A DNA stretch of 64,000 nt from a candidate division WOR-3 bacterium (GTDB lineage: Bacteria > Hydrothermota > Tepidihabitantia > Tepidihabitantales > Tepidihabitantaceae): positions 509,538 to 573,537 of the forward strand of contig JBDRTY010000001.1 in NCBI GenBank assembly GCA_039801085.1. The letters are read 5' to 3'. Position numbers and translations under genes: made by a program. Shown in pieces: positions 36,692-48,265 of the stretch; the stretch's first letter is position 1, and the number at the start of each line of letters is the position of its first letter. The notes under the pieces are model-generated. The model had not been told where the DNA came from, made no database searches, and was given only the letters and a program-made list of their open reading frames with translations.

Positions 36692-39600
36692 ATGAAGAGG
36701 TTAATGCTTTTATTGCTTACTGCCGGTTGTCTGCTTGTTTGGGCACAGGAACGGGAAATGAAGGTTCGTGTTTACTGTCCCAAGGCCCGGCTGCATGCAA
36801 TTGCCCGCGAAGTGCTGGAATTCTATGAAGTTACTGATGATTACTTCGTTGGCGCAGTGAGGGAGCATACCTATGAGCGGTTGAAGAGTATCGGTTATCG
36901 CGTGGATGTGCTCGTCCCTGATATGCAAAAGGAGGCAGAAGAACAGTGTTCGGGAGAGGATTTCGGTCGCTATCACTCGTATCAGGAGATTATGGATACA
37001 TTTGCCCTTATTGCCACAACCCATCCCAACATCTGTCAGCTGGAAACAATTGCCGTTTCGCCGACGGGCAAATATGTAATTGCACTTAAAATTACTCAGA
37101 ACCCGACGGTTGAGAACCATCGTCCCCGACTGGAATGGGATGGAACCACCCATGGCAATGAAAATATCGGCACGGAAATCTGCTGGTATATTACCCGTCA
37201 GCTTACCGATAACTATGGAAGTGATCCGTTGATTACCTATCTGGTGAATACCAGAGAGATATGGATCATTCCTTGCGTTAATCCCGAAGGGTTGATTAAC
37301 CGGACCCGAGGGAATTCCAACGGCATTGATCTGAACCGGGATTACGGTTACGCTTGGAATCAGGAGTCGGGTGCCAATGTTCCCTGGAGTCAGCCGGAAA
37401 TTCGCGGGTTGAGGAACTTTTTTACCCGTTGCCCGTTTGTTATGACCATGACCTATCACAGTGGCGCAACCTCGGTGATGTGGCCCTGGAGTTATTCACG
37501 GATTGCGACTTATGACAGTGTTGCTCATGCCCAGTGGTGCCAGCAGTATGGCAGTATAACTGGTTATCCCGCATACCAGATTTCCCGCGGACTTTACGAA
37601 TGTCAGGGAACTTCTACCGATTTTTATTATGGTGCCGAAGGTGCACTCGGATTTGCTGCTGAGGTGGCGTCCGGACAGCCGCCGCCGCAAAATCAGATTG
37701 ATACGATCTGCCGGGCTAACTGGACCGCGAGCAAACAGTGGATGATTCGTGGCGGTTACGGAATCCGGGGGTGCATTACCGATTCGGCTACCGGTCTGCC
37801 GGTTAAAAGGGCAATTGTAATTTCTGACCCGAGCAACTGGATGGTTTATACCGATACCTGCGGCTGGTTCTTTAAATATGTGCTCCCCGGAACCTATTCA
37901 CTGCGGGTGCTGGCGGACGGTTATCAGCCGAAGACGGTCAGCGGAATAAGTGTGCCGGCTGATACCTTTGTGGTGATTAATGTCAGTCTGTCTCCGGATA
38001 CGACTGCACCGATTACCGGTTACAAAGTTACTACATGGATCTGCATGGACCCGACCCAGGCGGGTAATACGATGGGTCTGTTTGCACTCAGCAGACAGGA
38101 TGCTCGCATTCTCACCCTGACCAATCGGGGTATGGCAGTGATTGAACTGAGTGCTCCGATCATCAACGGTCCCGGGACGGATTTTACGGTATATTCCACG
38201 ACCACTAAACCCTGCTCAGTTTATGTTTCTTCCGACTGGAACGGGCCCTGGAGCTTCTGTGCTTCTGGTAATGGCAACATCGCCTGTGATCTGGCGAGCG
38301 CTGGTGTTCCGTTTGCCTGTTATGTACGGTTGAACGATGGTGGCCAGAGCTATGATCTGGATGCGATTGAGGGAGCGATCGTAAACGCTCCGGCGCTGGT
38401 TTATCAGTCGCAGACAATCGTTGATTCACCGCCCGGTGGTAACAATGATGGCAGACTGGATCCCGGGGAAACTGCCGGGCTGGCCTTTGCACTGCGGAAT
38501 GCCGGTAGAATTACCGCCAGTGATATCGCCGGTATTTTAAGAACTGATGATATCTATGTTTCAATTACTGATTCAAATGGATATTTTGGCGATATCCCGG
38601 CGGATTCGACGCGAAGTAACTACTCCGACCGGTTTACGCTGCAGGCATCACCGCAGACCCCCAGAGAACACAATGTCCGACTGCGGCTTTACCTTCAGGG
38701 CAGTAATTATCATGACAGTCTTCTGCTGACACTGACGGTAGGGGAACTGCGGGTTACCGATCCGATTCCGGACAACTCCGAACCGACCCTTTATTATGCC
38801 TATGATGAGGTGGATACAGCTTATGGTGAACATCCGGAGTTTGAATGGGTGGAAATCTACGGCATCGGCACGAGATTACAACTCGGGGACGACGAGACAA
38901 GGCAGATTACTCTGCCGCCCGCATTCGGTCCGTTCGTTTTCTACGGCCAGGCATATAATCAGATTTCAGTCTGTTCCAATGGTTGGATTGCACCCGGGAC
39001 GACAACTAGAACCGACTATACAAACACTGCGCTGCCGAATTCCAATATGCCCCCATTGATTGCTGCCAACTGGGATGACCTGGATCCAAGATACGGCGAC
39101 AGCGTCTGGTATTATCATGATGCCGCTAATCACCGGTTTATCATTGAATGGGATTCCGTGCACTATATCAGCAGTAGTGAATGGGATAAATTTGAGATCA
39201 TTCTCTACGACACTACGCTCGCAGCTGAAGACGGCAATTCCAAGTTTGTCATTCAGTATCTGACCGCCAACCGTCCCGGCAATTCGGCAACGGTCGGGAT
39301 TCAGGATCATACGAAGACCAAATTTATCCAGGTATTATACAACGGTACCTATCACCGTGCGGCGTCGCCCTGGATTCCGGGGCATGCGCTCAGGTTTTCC
39401 ACCGACTGGCGAACCGGAATTAATGAAAAGGCGGCAGTGAATGGCGTCCCACTGCCGAAAATAACAGTCCGGACCAATCCGGTCCGGAAGGCGGTCAATC
39501 TCCGGCTGAATTTGCCGGCGTCCGGAGTATCTGCCCTCCTGATCTATGACCGGTGCGGACGGCTGGTGCGCCGGGTCAGTCCGGGAGATTTGCAATCAGG

Positions 39601-39724
39601 GGCGGATTGGTTGACTCTGCGCCTTGTTGACCAGAAGGGAATATCCCTGAGTCCGGGGGTTTACTGGTTGAAACTGGTAACCGATACTGGTTCGGCAAGT
39701 GCTAAAATTTCCGTGGTGCGTTAA
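36692..39724 (+). CDS. Secreted M14 zinc carboxypeptidase with C-terminal sorting domain
   Basis: This 1010-residue protein has a signal peptide (LMLLLLTAGCLLVWA), a propeptide-like domain and an M14 carboxypeptidase catalytic domain. In the latter WDGTTHGNENIGTE holds the HxxE zinc ligands, GIDLNRDYGY the substrate arginine region, MTYHSG the third zinc His and GFAAEVASG the catalytic Glu. A carboxypeptidase-regulatory-like beta domain, a CARDB-like domain and further beta domains follow. The end (SPGVYWLKLVTDTG, then ISVVR) is of the type IX secretion sorting type. It degrades peptides outside the cell or on its surface. A second, shorter M14 gene lies at 53540. Confidence 0.92.
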   Translation: MKRLMLLLLTAGCLLVWAQEREMKVRVYCPKARLHAIAREVLEFYEVTDDYFVGAVREHTYERLKSIGYRVDVLVPDMQKEAEEQCSGEDFGRYHSYQEIMDTFALIATTHPNICQLETIAVSPTGKYVIALKITQNPTVENHRPRLEWDGTTHGNENIGTEICWYITRQLTDNYGSDPLITYLVNTREIWIIPCVNPEGLINRTRGNSNGIDLNRDYGYAWNQESGANVPWSQPEIRGLRNFFTRCPFVMTMTYHSGATSVMWPWSYSRIATYDSVAHAQWCQQYGSITGYPAYQISRGLYECQGTSTDFYYGAEGALGFAAEVASGQPPPQNQIDTICRANWTASKQWMIRGGYGIRGCITDSATGLPVKRAIVISDPSNWMVYTDTCGWFFKYVLPGTYSLRVLADGYQPKTVSGISVPADTFVVINVSLSPDTTAPITGYKVTTWICMDPTQAGNTMGLFALSRQDARILTLTNRGMAVIELSAPIINGPGTDFTVYSTTTKPCSVYVSSDWNGPWSFCASGNGNIACDLASAGVPFACYVRLNDGGQSYDLDAIEGAIVNAPALVYQSQTIVDSPPGGNNDGRLDPGETAGLAFALRNAGRITASDIAGILRTDDIYVSITDSNGYFGDIPADSTRSNYSDRFTLQASPQTPREHNVRLRLYLQGSNYHDSLLLTLTVGELRVTDPIPDNSEPTLYYAYDEVDTAYGEHPEFEWVEIYGIGTRLQLGDDETRQITLPPAFGPFVFYGQAYNQISVCSNGWIAPGTTTRTDYTNTALPNSNMPPLIAANWDDLDPRYGDSVWYYHDAANHRFIIEWDSVHYISSSEWDKFEIILYDTTLAAEDGNSKFVIQYLTANRPGNSATVGIQDHTKTKFIQVLYNGTYHRAASPWIPGHALRFSTDWRTGINEKAAVNGVPLPKITVRTNPVRKAVNLRLNLPASGVSALLIYDRCGRLVRRVSPGDLQSGADWLTLRLVDQKGISLSPGVYWLKLVTDTGSASAKISVVR

Positions 39725-39729
39725 CCGTA

Positions 39730-40212
39730 ATGAGACCGGCAAAAAGCGTCCGACGTCAGAGCTGGGATGAGTATTTTATCGGGATTGCCCAGCTGGTTGC
39801 CCAGCGTTCTACCTGCCTGCGACGGAAGGTCGGAGCGGTTCTGGTCCGGGAGAAGAGAATTCTCTGCACCGGTTATAATGGAGCACCGCATGGTCTTGTC
39901 CATTGTGAACAGGCAGGCTGTCTGCGGAAGCGGTTGCACATTCCTGCCGGAGAGCGGATTGAAATCTGCCGCGGAATACACGCGGAGCAGAATACGCTAG
40001 TTCAGGCTGCCAGTTTCGGCATACAGGTCTCCGGTGCAACCCTGTACTGTACGCATGCCCCCTGTATCACCTGTGCAAAGATGCTGATTAATGCTGGAAT
40101 CACCGAGTTTGTAATTGCTGATGATTATCCGGATGATTTAGCCCGCAGGTTGCTGAGGGAAGCAAAGGTAAAGGTGCGACGGGTAAGGATAAAGGGCGGA
40201 GAAAAAATTTGA
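39730..40212 (+). CDS. dCMP deaminase
   Basis: This 160-residue deaminase converts dCMP to dUMP for thymidylate synthesis. Zinc ligands are clear: HAEQN (His-Ala-Glu) and APCITCAKML (PCxxC). The N-terminal RSTCLRRKVGAVLV and the GYNGAPHGLVHC substrate region match the ComEB/dCMP deaminase family. It starts 5 nt after the M14 gene. Its stop codon lies inside the -35 box of the ptsH promoter. Confidence 0.93.
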   Translation: MRPAKSVRRQSWDEYFIGIAQLVAQRSTCLRRKVGAVLVREKRILCTGYNGAPHGLVHCEQAGCLRKRLHIPAGERIEICRGIHAEQNTLVQAASFGIQVSGATLYCTHAPCITCAKMLINAGITEFVIADDYPDDLARRLLREAKVKVRRVRIKGGEKI

Positions 40213-40236
40213 CCGTAGAGTGAAAAAGGGTATATT
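40209..40236 (+). promoter_or_regulatory. Promoter of ptsH-ptsI operon
   Basis: TTGACC (40209-40214, overlapping the dCMP deaminase stop), a 16-bp spacer and TATATT (40231-40236). Twelve nucleotides lead to ATG 40249, with no ribosome site. Confidence 0.6.
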
Positions 40237-40248
40237 TAGCCACCGCTG

Positions 40249-40509
40249 ATGATTAGAGAGGAAGTTGTTATTGGAGGTCCGGTCGGACTTCATGCCCGGC
40301 CCGCAGCGGAGTTTGTAAAGCTGGCTGAACGTTTCAAGTCCCGGGTCCGGCTGGCAAAAGACGGCATCTGGGTTAATGGCAAGAGCATTTTGGCGATTCT
40401 GACACTGGCAGCGGAAAAGGGCAGTGCGGTAATTCTTGAGGTGAGCGGTGAAGATGAGGCGGAGGCGTTTGCAGTGCTCAAGGAGAAACTGACTGGCGAT
40501 GAGCATTAA
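40249..40509 (+). CDS. ptsH: Phosphocarrier protein HPr
   Basis: This 86-residue phosphocarrier accepts phosphate from enzyme I on His15 (GGPVGLHARPAAEF). The regulatory serine region NGKSILAIL (Ser45 here) is also kept, so control by an HPr kinase is possible. It overlaps ptsI by 11 nt. No sugar-specific enzyme II gene is present in the window, so the target of the phosphate relay is not evident. Confidence 0.95.
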   Translation: MIREEVVIGGPVGLHARPAAEFVKLAERFKSRVRLAKDGIWVNGKSILAILTLAAEKGSAVILEVSGEDEAEAFAVLKEKLTGDEH

Positions 40510-42280
40510 GAAAGAGAAGATTTTTCGCGGCATTCCGGTTTCCTCCGGGTTTGCCCGTGGTCCGGTGTTTATTTATCAGCCTTATCTGCCGGTAATCAGT
40601 GAACGGGTGCTGAAACCTGAGGATGCCGGTCCGGAAGTGGAACGTTTTCGTCAGGCAGTACGGGATGTTGAAGCGGAACTGCGGGAGCTCCATCAGCAGG
40701 TGGGGCGGGAGATGGGCAGGGATTTTGCCGAATTTATTGATGTTCAGCTGGCACTTCTGACCGACGAGGAAGTATTGAACGGGACCGAGCGGTATATCCG
40801 GGAGCAGCTGCGCAACGCCGAATTTGCCTACAGTCAAACCCTAAAGGGGCTGAGTGTGAGCGGGATGGCGGCACAGGTGCCGTTTTTCCGTGAACGGTTT
40901 GCGGATATGGCGGATGTTTCGGCACGGGTGCTGAGCGTGCTGCTTGGGGACAATCTCCCTTCAATTTTTGGGGTGAAACCGGGGTCGGTGCTGGTGGCAC
41001 ACCAGTTGCCACCATCCGATGCAGCACTGCTGGACCCGGCAAAGGTGGCGGGCATAGTGCTGGAAGCAGGTGGTAAGACATCTCATACCGCGATTATGGC
41101 AAAGGCAAAGGAAATTCCGGCGGTATTCGGAGCGGATGCAATACTGAAGACGGTTCAGGAGGGGGATGAGATTTTTGTCGACGGGTACCGGGGGCTGGCG
41201 ATTCTCAATCCGAGCGCAAACCGGCTGAAAACCTATGAGGCGGAGATCAAGCGGGAACAGCGGCGTCGGGCATCATTGAAGGCACTGGTCGAGGAGGAGC
41301 CGGTAACGCTTGATGGCAAAATGATTGATCTGTCCGCTAATGTAGAATTCCTGATTGAGGCACGGCAGGCAAGGGATAACGGGGCACGGGGAATCGGACT
41401 TTTCCGGACCGAATATCTCTTTCTGGCGCGACGGCGTCCGCCGACTGAGGAGGAGCAGTTTGAGATTTACCGGGATGTGGCAGAGCTGTTCCGGCCATTT
41501 CCAGTAATTATCAGGACCTTTGATTTGGGCGGGGACAAGGTGATTCCCGGTTATACCGAGGCAAATCCGTTTCTGGGCTGGCGGGCGATCCGTTTCTGTC
41601 TGGACGATACCGCGCTGTTCAAAAATCAGCTGCGGGCAATTCTTAGGGCTTCCGCTGCCGGCAATGTCAAAATCATGTTTCCGATGGTAGCAACGATTGA
41701 GGAATTGCGCCGGGCAAAACTGGTACTTGAGGAGGCAAAGAAGGAATTGAGGAAGGAGGGGAAGCAGTTTGATGAAAATGTTGAAGTTGGGGTAATGGTT
41801 GAGATACCCTCGGCGGCAATCCTTGCCCAGCAGTTCGCCCGGGAAAGCAGGTTTCTCTCAATCGGTTCAAACGATTTAACTCAGTATACCTTGGCGGTAG
41901 ACCGGGGAAATGAACGGGTGGCAAGACTGTTTGACCATTTTCATCCGGCAGTTCTGCGTCTGATCAAGAATACGGTTGATGCTGCACACGAACAGGGTAT
42001 TTGGGTTGGCATGTGTGGGGAATTTGGTGCTGATCCGATGGGTGTCGTGCTGCTTCTGGGTATGGGAGTGGACGAAGTTTCGGTTGTGCCCGGACTGCTG
42101 CCTGAGACCAAACAGGTGATTCGGTCAATTGATACCGGCGTTGCTGCCGAGGTGGCACATCAGGCGTTGAAACTTTCAACTGCGCTGGAGGTGGAACGAC
42201 TGCTGGAGCGGGAAGTGCATCACCGGTTTCCGAAACTGGCACGTTCACTCCATGCGGTCAAGGGGGCAGGTGGTGAATAA
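40499..42280 (+). CDS. ptsI: Phosphoenolpyruvate-protein phosphotransferase (enzyme I)
   Basis: It transfers phosphate from PEP to HPr. At 593 residues it is full length: the HPr-binding helical domain, phospho-His in GGKTSHTAIMAKAKEIP, and the PEP-binding barrel with GIGLFRTEYLFL, PVIIRTFDLGGDK, SIGSNDLTQYTLAVDRGN and the active Cys in GMCGEFGAD. It overlaps ptsH and the following isomerase gene. Confidence 0.96.
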   Translation: MSIKKEKIFRGIPVSSGFARGPVFIYQPYLPVISERVLKPEDAGPEVERFRQAVRDVEAELRELHQQVGREMGRDFAEFIDVQLALLTDEEVLNGTERYIREQLRNAEFAYSQTLKGLSVSGMAAQVPFFRERFADMADVSARVLSVLLGDNLPSIFGVKPGSVLVAHQLPPSDAALLDPAKVAGIVLEAGGKTSHTAIMAKAKEIPAVFGADAILKTVQEGDEIFVDGYRGLAILNPSANRLKTYEAEIKREQRRRASLKALVEEEPVTLDGKMIDLSANVEFLIEARQARDNGARGIGLFRTEYLFLARRRPPTEEEQFEIYRDVAELFRPFPVIIRTFDLGGDKVIPGYTEANPFLGWRAIRFCLDDTALFKNQLRAILRASAAGNVKIMFPMVATIEELRRAKLVLEEAKKELRKEGKQFDENVEVGVMVEIPSAAILAQQFARESRFLSIGSNDLTQYTLAVDRGNERVARLFDHFHPAVLRLIKNTVDAAHEQGIWVGMCGEFGADPMGVVLLLGMGVDEVSVVPGLLPETKQVIRSIDTGVAAEVAHQALKLSTALEVERLLEREVHHRFPKLARSLHAVKGAGGE

Positions 42281-43289
42281 TACCGGCTATCAGCGAATGA
42301 AGGAACTTATCTCGGGTCTGCCGGAGCAGCTGAATACAGCGTGGGAAATTGCCAGCAGTGTGCCGCTCTCCTCAAAATCTGCCATTGGCCAGGTTATCGT
42401 CGGGGCGATGGGTGGTTCGGCGATGGGTGCTGATATTGTCCGGAGCATTCTGGAGGCGGAGGGGGGGCGGTGGCTTACGGTTGTGCGCGATTATTCCCTG
42501 CCTGCGGGTATCTCCGATCAAACCTTGGTTCTGGCGATAAGTTATTCCGGGAATACTGAAGAGACGATTGCGGTCTATGATGCGGCGGTAAAACAGCGGG
42601 CTAAAGTCGTGGTAATCACGAGCGGTGGGAAGCTGGCGGAAAAGGCGCGAAAGGACGGTGTGCCCCTGATTCTGATTCCCGGCGGAATGCCGCCGCGGTG
42701 TGCGATCGGGCTGATGAGCGTGGCAATTTTGGTGGTGCTGAACCGCCTTGGCCGCTGCCGCAGTTTCCTGTCGGACATCAGAGAAACCGGCAGACTGGTG
42801 AGAATGAATCTGCCCGTATGGCACCGCTGGGCAGTGCGGTTAAGCCGGAAAATTGTGGACCGGTTCATTATTGTTTATTCAACCAGCCGTCTGCTGGATA
42901 CTGCTGCCTACCGTTTGCAATGTCAGTTGAATGAGAATGCCAAGATGCTGGCACACTGGGGAACATTACCGGAGGCGAGTCATAATGAGATCATGGGTTT
43001 TGGTGCGCCCGTTTTCCTTGATGGAAAGGTGGCGGTGATTGCACTGGTTGATCCGACAAGCCATTTGCGGACGCTGGTTCGGTTGGGCCAGATGCTGAAA
43101 CTGATTCAGGGCACGATTGCGGAAAATGTCCGGCTGGAATCAGCCGGAAGCTCTGGTTGTGCCCGGCTGTTTTCGCAGGTGGTGCGCGGTGATTTGCTCA
43201 GTATCGAACTGGCACGGCGCCGCAATGTTGATCCGATGGTGATTCCGAAAATTGACCGGTTAAAGCTGGTGCTGACGCAGAAGAGATAA
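42273..43289 (+). CDS. Bifunctional phosphoglucose/phosphomannose isomerase
   Basis: This is a SIS-domain isomerase of the archaeal/bacterial PGI-PMI family, interconverting glucose-6-P or mannose-6-P with fructose-6-P. It has GAMGGSAMGADIVRS, LAISYSGNTEETIAVYD and the catalytic EASHNEIMGFG. About 338 residues from GTG 42273, which overlaps the ptsI stop as GTGAATAA and has AGGGGG six bases upstream. ATG 42297 is an alternative. It likely feeds the sugar nucleotide made by the next gene. Confidence 0.9.
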   Translation: MNNTGYQRMKELISGLPEQLNTAWEIASSVPLSSKSAIGQVIVGAMGGSAMGADIVRSILEAEGGRWLTVVRDYSLPAGISDQTLVLAISYSGNTEETIAVYDAAVKQRAKVVVITSGGKLAEKARKDGVPLILIPGGMPPRCAIGLMSVAILVVLNRLGRCRSFLSDIRETGRLVRMNLPVWHRWAVRLSRKIVDRFIIVYSTSRLLDTAAYRLQCQLNENAKMLAHWGTLPEASHNEIMGFGAPVFLDGKVAVIALVDPTSHLRTLVRLGQMLKLIQGTIAENVRLESAGSSGCARLFSQVVRGDLLSIELARRRNVDPMVIPKIDRLKLVLTQKR

Positions 43290-43300
43290 CAGGAGCGGGT

Positions 43301-45429
<2,129 letters not shown>

Positions 45430-45447
45430 CCAGAAAAGGAGGAGTCA

Positions 45448-46587
45448 ATGCGTAATCTGACAGTCCTGATTTTAACACTCGGGCTCGGACTGCTCGTTCT
45501 TTCCTGCGGTCCGGGCAATGTGATCAAGGTGGGCGTGGTCGCCCCGCTCACCGGTGATGTCAAGACCTTCGGCGAGTCAACGGTCAACGGCATCATGCTC
45601 GCAATTGAGGAGGCAAACCGTGCCGGCGGCGTGAACGGCAAGCAGATCAAGCTGTTTATCTCCGATGACAAGAACGACCCGACTGAGGCGGCAAACGCCG
45701 GCGGCAAGCTGATTGAGCTGGACGGTGTTGTGGCAATCATCGGTTCGGTGTCCACCAAATGCTCCCTGCCGCTGGCGGACAAGTGCCAGGTGGCGCGGAT
45801 TCCAATGATCACCCCGACTTCGACCAATCCCAAGGTCACGGTCACCGATGACGGCAGGCACAAGGAGTATATCTTCCGTGCCTGCTTCACCGATTCGTTC
45901 CAGGGGGTGGTGGCGGCGCGGTTTGCAATTGACAGCTTGAAGGCAAAGACCGCCGCAATCATGTATGATGTCGGCAACGACTACTCCCGCGGGCTTGCGG
46001 ACTACTTCAAGCGCTTCTTCGAGGCGGCAGGTGGCAAGGTGGTGGCATATGAGTCCTATCAGAAGGATGATGTCGACTTCTCGGGACTGCTGACCAAGAT
46101 CAAACAGCAGAAGCCGGACCTCGTGTTTCTCCCCGACTACTACAACAAGGTCGGTCTGATCGTCAAGCAGGCATATCAGCTCGGGCTGGTCACCCGCTTC
46201 CTTGGCGGTGACGGCTGGGATTCACCGGCGATGCTGGAGATTGCGGGCAAGGAGGTGGCGGGTAGCTACTTTGTCAACCACTACTCGGCTGATGATCCCA
46301 GGTCTGAGGTTCAGAACTGGGTGAACAAGTATCAGGCGCGCTACGGTCAGAAGCCGGATGCCTTTGCTACCCTCGGGTATGATGCAGGACTTCTGTTGAT
46401 CGCCGCACTCAAGAATGCACCCAATGCCAAGCCGGACGAGATCCGGGAGGCGCTGAGCAAAATCCGGGACTACCCCTGCGTCTCGGGCACGATCACCTTT
46501 GACGAGTTCGGCAACCCGATCAAGCTGGCAACGATCATCCAGTATACCGAGACCGGCCAGCGGTTTGTAACTTCGTTTGCCCCGTAA
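45448..46587 (+). CDS. Branched-chain amino acid-type ABC substrate-binding lipoprotein
   Basis: This 379-residue LivK/Peripla_BP_6 protein has a lipoprotein signal (GLGLLVLSC, Cys about 20). The family markers KVGVVAPLTGDVKTFGES, EANRAGGVNGKQIKL and TFATLGYDAG-like DAFATLGYDAGLLL are visible. No permease or ATPase gene is adjacent, so the transporter is elsewhere or the protein serves as a sensor. The coding sequence uses far more C-ending codons (ATC, AAC, GAC, TTC) and AAG than its neighbours, which suggests strong expression or foreign origin. GGAGGAG lies just ahead, and a 12-bp terminator follows. Confidence 0.9.
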   Translation: MRNLTVLILTLGLGLLVLSCGPGNVIKVGVVAPLTGDVKTFGESTVNGIMLAIEEANRAGGVNGKQIKLFISDDKNDPTEAANAGGKLIELDGVVAIIGSVSTKCSLPLADKCQVARIPMITPTSTNPKVTVTDDGRHKEYIFRACFTDSFQGVVAARFAIDSLKAKTAAIMYDVGNDYSRGLADYFKRFFEAAGGKVVAYESYQKDDVDFSGLLTKIKQQKPDLVFLPDYYNKVGLIVKQAYQLGLVTRFLGGDGWDSPAMLEIAGKEVAGSYFVNHYSADDPRSEVQNWVNKYQARYGQKPDAFATLGYDAGLLLIAALKNAPNAKPDEIREALSKIRDYPCVSGTITFDEFGNPIKLATIIQYTETGQRFVTSFAP

Positions 46588-46615
46588 GTAAAAGGCAGAC
46601 TGTTACCGGCAACCG

Positions 46616-46655
46616 AACCGGCTCCGGGCAGACCGACCGGAGCCGGTTTCTGTTT
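46616..46655 (+). terminator. Rho-independent terminator after the LivK-type gene
   Basis: A perfect 12-bp stem (46616-46627 with 46637-46648), loop of 9 nt, followed by TTCTGTTTAT. It closes the ptsH-to-LivK transcript. Confidence 0.85.
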
Positions 46656-46894
46656 ATAATGCACTGCCCGGACCAGCCTGTCCGCCAGCTGTCAAAGCGA
46701 GCGGAAATTTTATCCCTGCAGCCGCTCAATTTAACCGTCATACTCAATCATACTACCATCCATGCAATTACCCGGGGTGAACCCTATGCAGGGTTTAATT
46801 TTTAACAGGTTAGTATCTGACAGGAAATGATATATAATGCAATTGTTATAATCAATGTTTATGCATCAAAATACACAAATAAGCGGTTATCCTA
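46656..46894 (+). other. Intergenic stretch with a second weak hairpin
   Basis: No gene is seen. A short stem AACCCT-ATGC-AGGGTT (46780-46795) is followed by TAATTTTTAAC and could be a second terminator. The remainder is AT-rich and leads into the promoter at 46895. Confidence 0.45.
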
Positions 46895-46922
46895 TTGACA
46901 AAAACTGCCCGGTTCTTATAAT
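46895..46922 (+). promoter_or_regulatory. Consensus promoter of the secreted-protein pair
   Basis: TTGACA (46895-46900), a 16-bp spacer and TATAAT (46917-46922): both boxes match the sigma-70 consensus in full, the best promoter in the window. The start near 46929 leaves about 38 nt of leader with AAAGGAGG before ATG 46967. Confidence 0.8.
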
Positions 46923-46966
46923 ATATGCGCATCATCGCCGCCTCCATTTTAAGAAAGGAGGTTAAA

Positions 46967-48246
46967 ATGGCGAGGTTGATAAGATTTTTTATCCTGACAC
47001 TGGTGCTGGCAGAGATCGGTTCTGCCGGCTGGGAAAGGCGGGCGGACACGCCGCAGTGGCAGTATCCCGGTTCAGCGTTGGTTTTCGGAATTGAAAATCC
47101 CAAGACCATCTATGCCATCTTTGGCGGAACCAAAAAGCTGTATCGTTATCTTATTAATCTTGACCGATGGGATGATTCTCCGACTGATTTTCCCGGGGAT
47201 GTGAATTTTGGTCCAGGTGCAGCGCTTGCCTCGGACTTGAATGGCACCATCTATGTGCTCGTTGGGGGAGGAAGCAGTTCTGGCGTTACCGGATTTCAGA
47301 CAACAGCTGGCTGCGATATCCGGATATTCCGTTTCCGGTCAGTCAGGGCGGTTCGTTAGCATTTGCTATCGTTGACAATCTGTATTGGGTGTACGCGATA
47401 CCCGGGGACACTTTCCGGCGGATTTTCAAATACGGACCGCTTGCAGGCGGTGCGGGTGGTATTCAGCCGAATGATATTCCGCGCTGGCGCGAACTGTCCA
47501 CAAGTGATATGCCCCGCCCCGGACCCGGTTCCTGTATTTCATGGTATCATCTGCCGGCATTGCCTCAGCCGCTGGAATATATCCTGATGCTTCCCGGAAA
47601 TGGGAGTGATAAGATTCACTACGCTAATGTGCGTGATTCGATTCTGATATGGCTTCCCGGTGGAAGATTGACAGGCAACTCCGGTTATGGTGGTTCGATT
47701 TCAACTTTCAATATGCCGGGTGGCGCTTCTCATACCGCCTGTCTGCTTGGTGGCGGCGAGGATGACGCCTGCTGGGTATCACAGCCAATCACAGATCGTT
47801 TTGATCGTTATGGATCTACCCCTTATCCCCAGTATATTCAGACTGCCTGTGCTCATGGCAGAGATGGCTATGTCTACGCCTTTTTCGGCAGCACTAACCG
47901 TGCCTTCTACCGTGTTCCGATGTATGACGACCTTGAGAGTGGCGGGCAAGGTGCTGACAGGGTTGAATGCAGTTCAGCCCCGGACCTAAAAGTTTATCCG
48001 GAGCCGGCGGCGCACAATGTCAGGCTGGAGTTTATCAACGGGAAACCCGGAAGATGTGCGGTGACGATCTACGATATCGCCGGCAGGCGGGTGTGCACGC
48101 TGTGTGACCGGCTACTGAATGCAGGTGTCCATTCGGCGACCTGGGATTTGATCGATGGGCATGGGATGCGTTCAGTACCCGGAGTATATATTGTGCAGGT
48201 GCGCACTTCTGAAACGGTCGTGACCCGAAGGGTCACGGTCAGATAA
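46967..48246 (+). pseudogene. Secreted beta-propeller-like protein with sorting domain, frameshifted
   Basis: The N-terminal part (ATG 46967, AAAGGAGG site, signal peptide FFILTLVLAEIGSAG) reads through Kelch-like strands to about 47264, then leaves frame and stops at 47359. The frame one base back carries a smooth continuation (QFWRYRISDNSWLRYPDIPF) through to 48246. Adding one G to the GGGGG run at 47264-47268 would restore a single 426-residue protein. The C-terminus (VPGVYIVQVRTSE, then RRVTVR) is a type IX-type sorting domain. It may be a real decayed gene, a phase-variable one, or a sequencing error. Confidence 0.75.
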
Positions 48247-48265
48247 AAATGGAAAGGAGGCGGCG

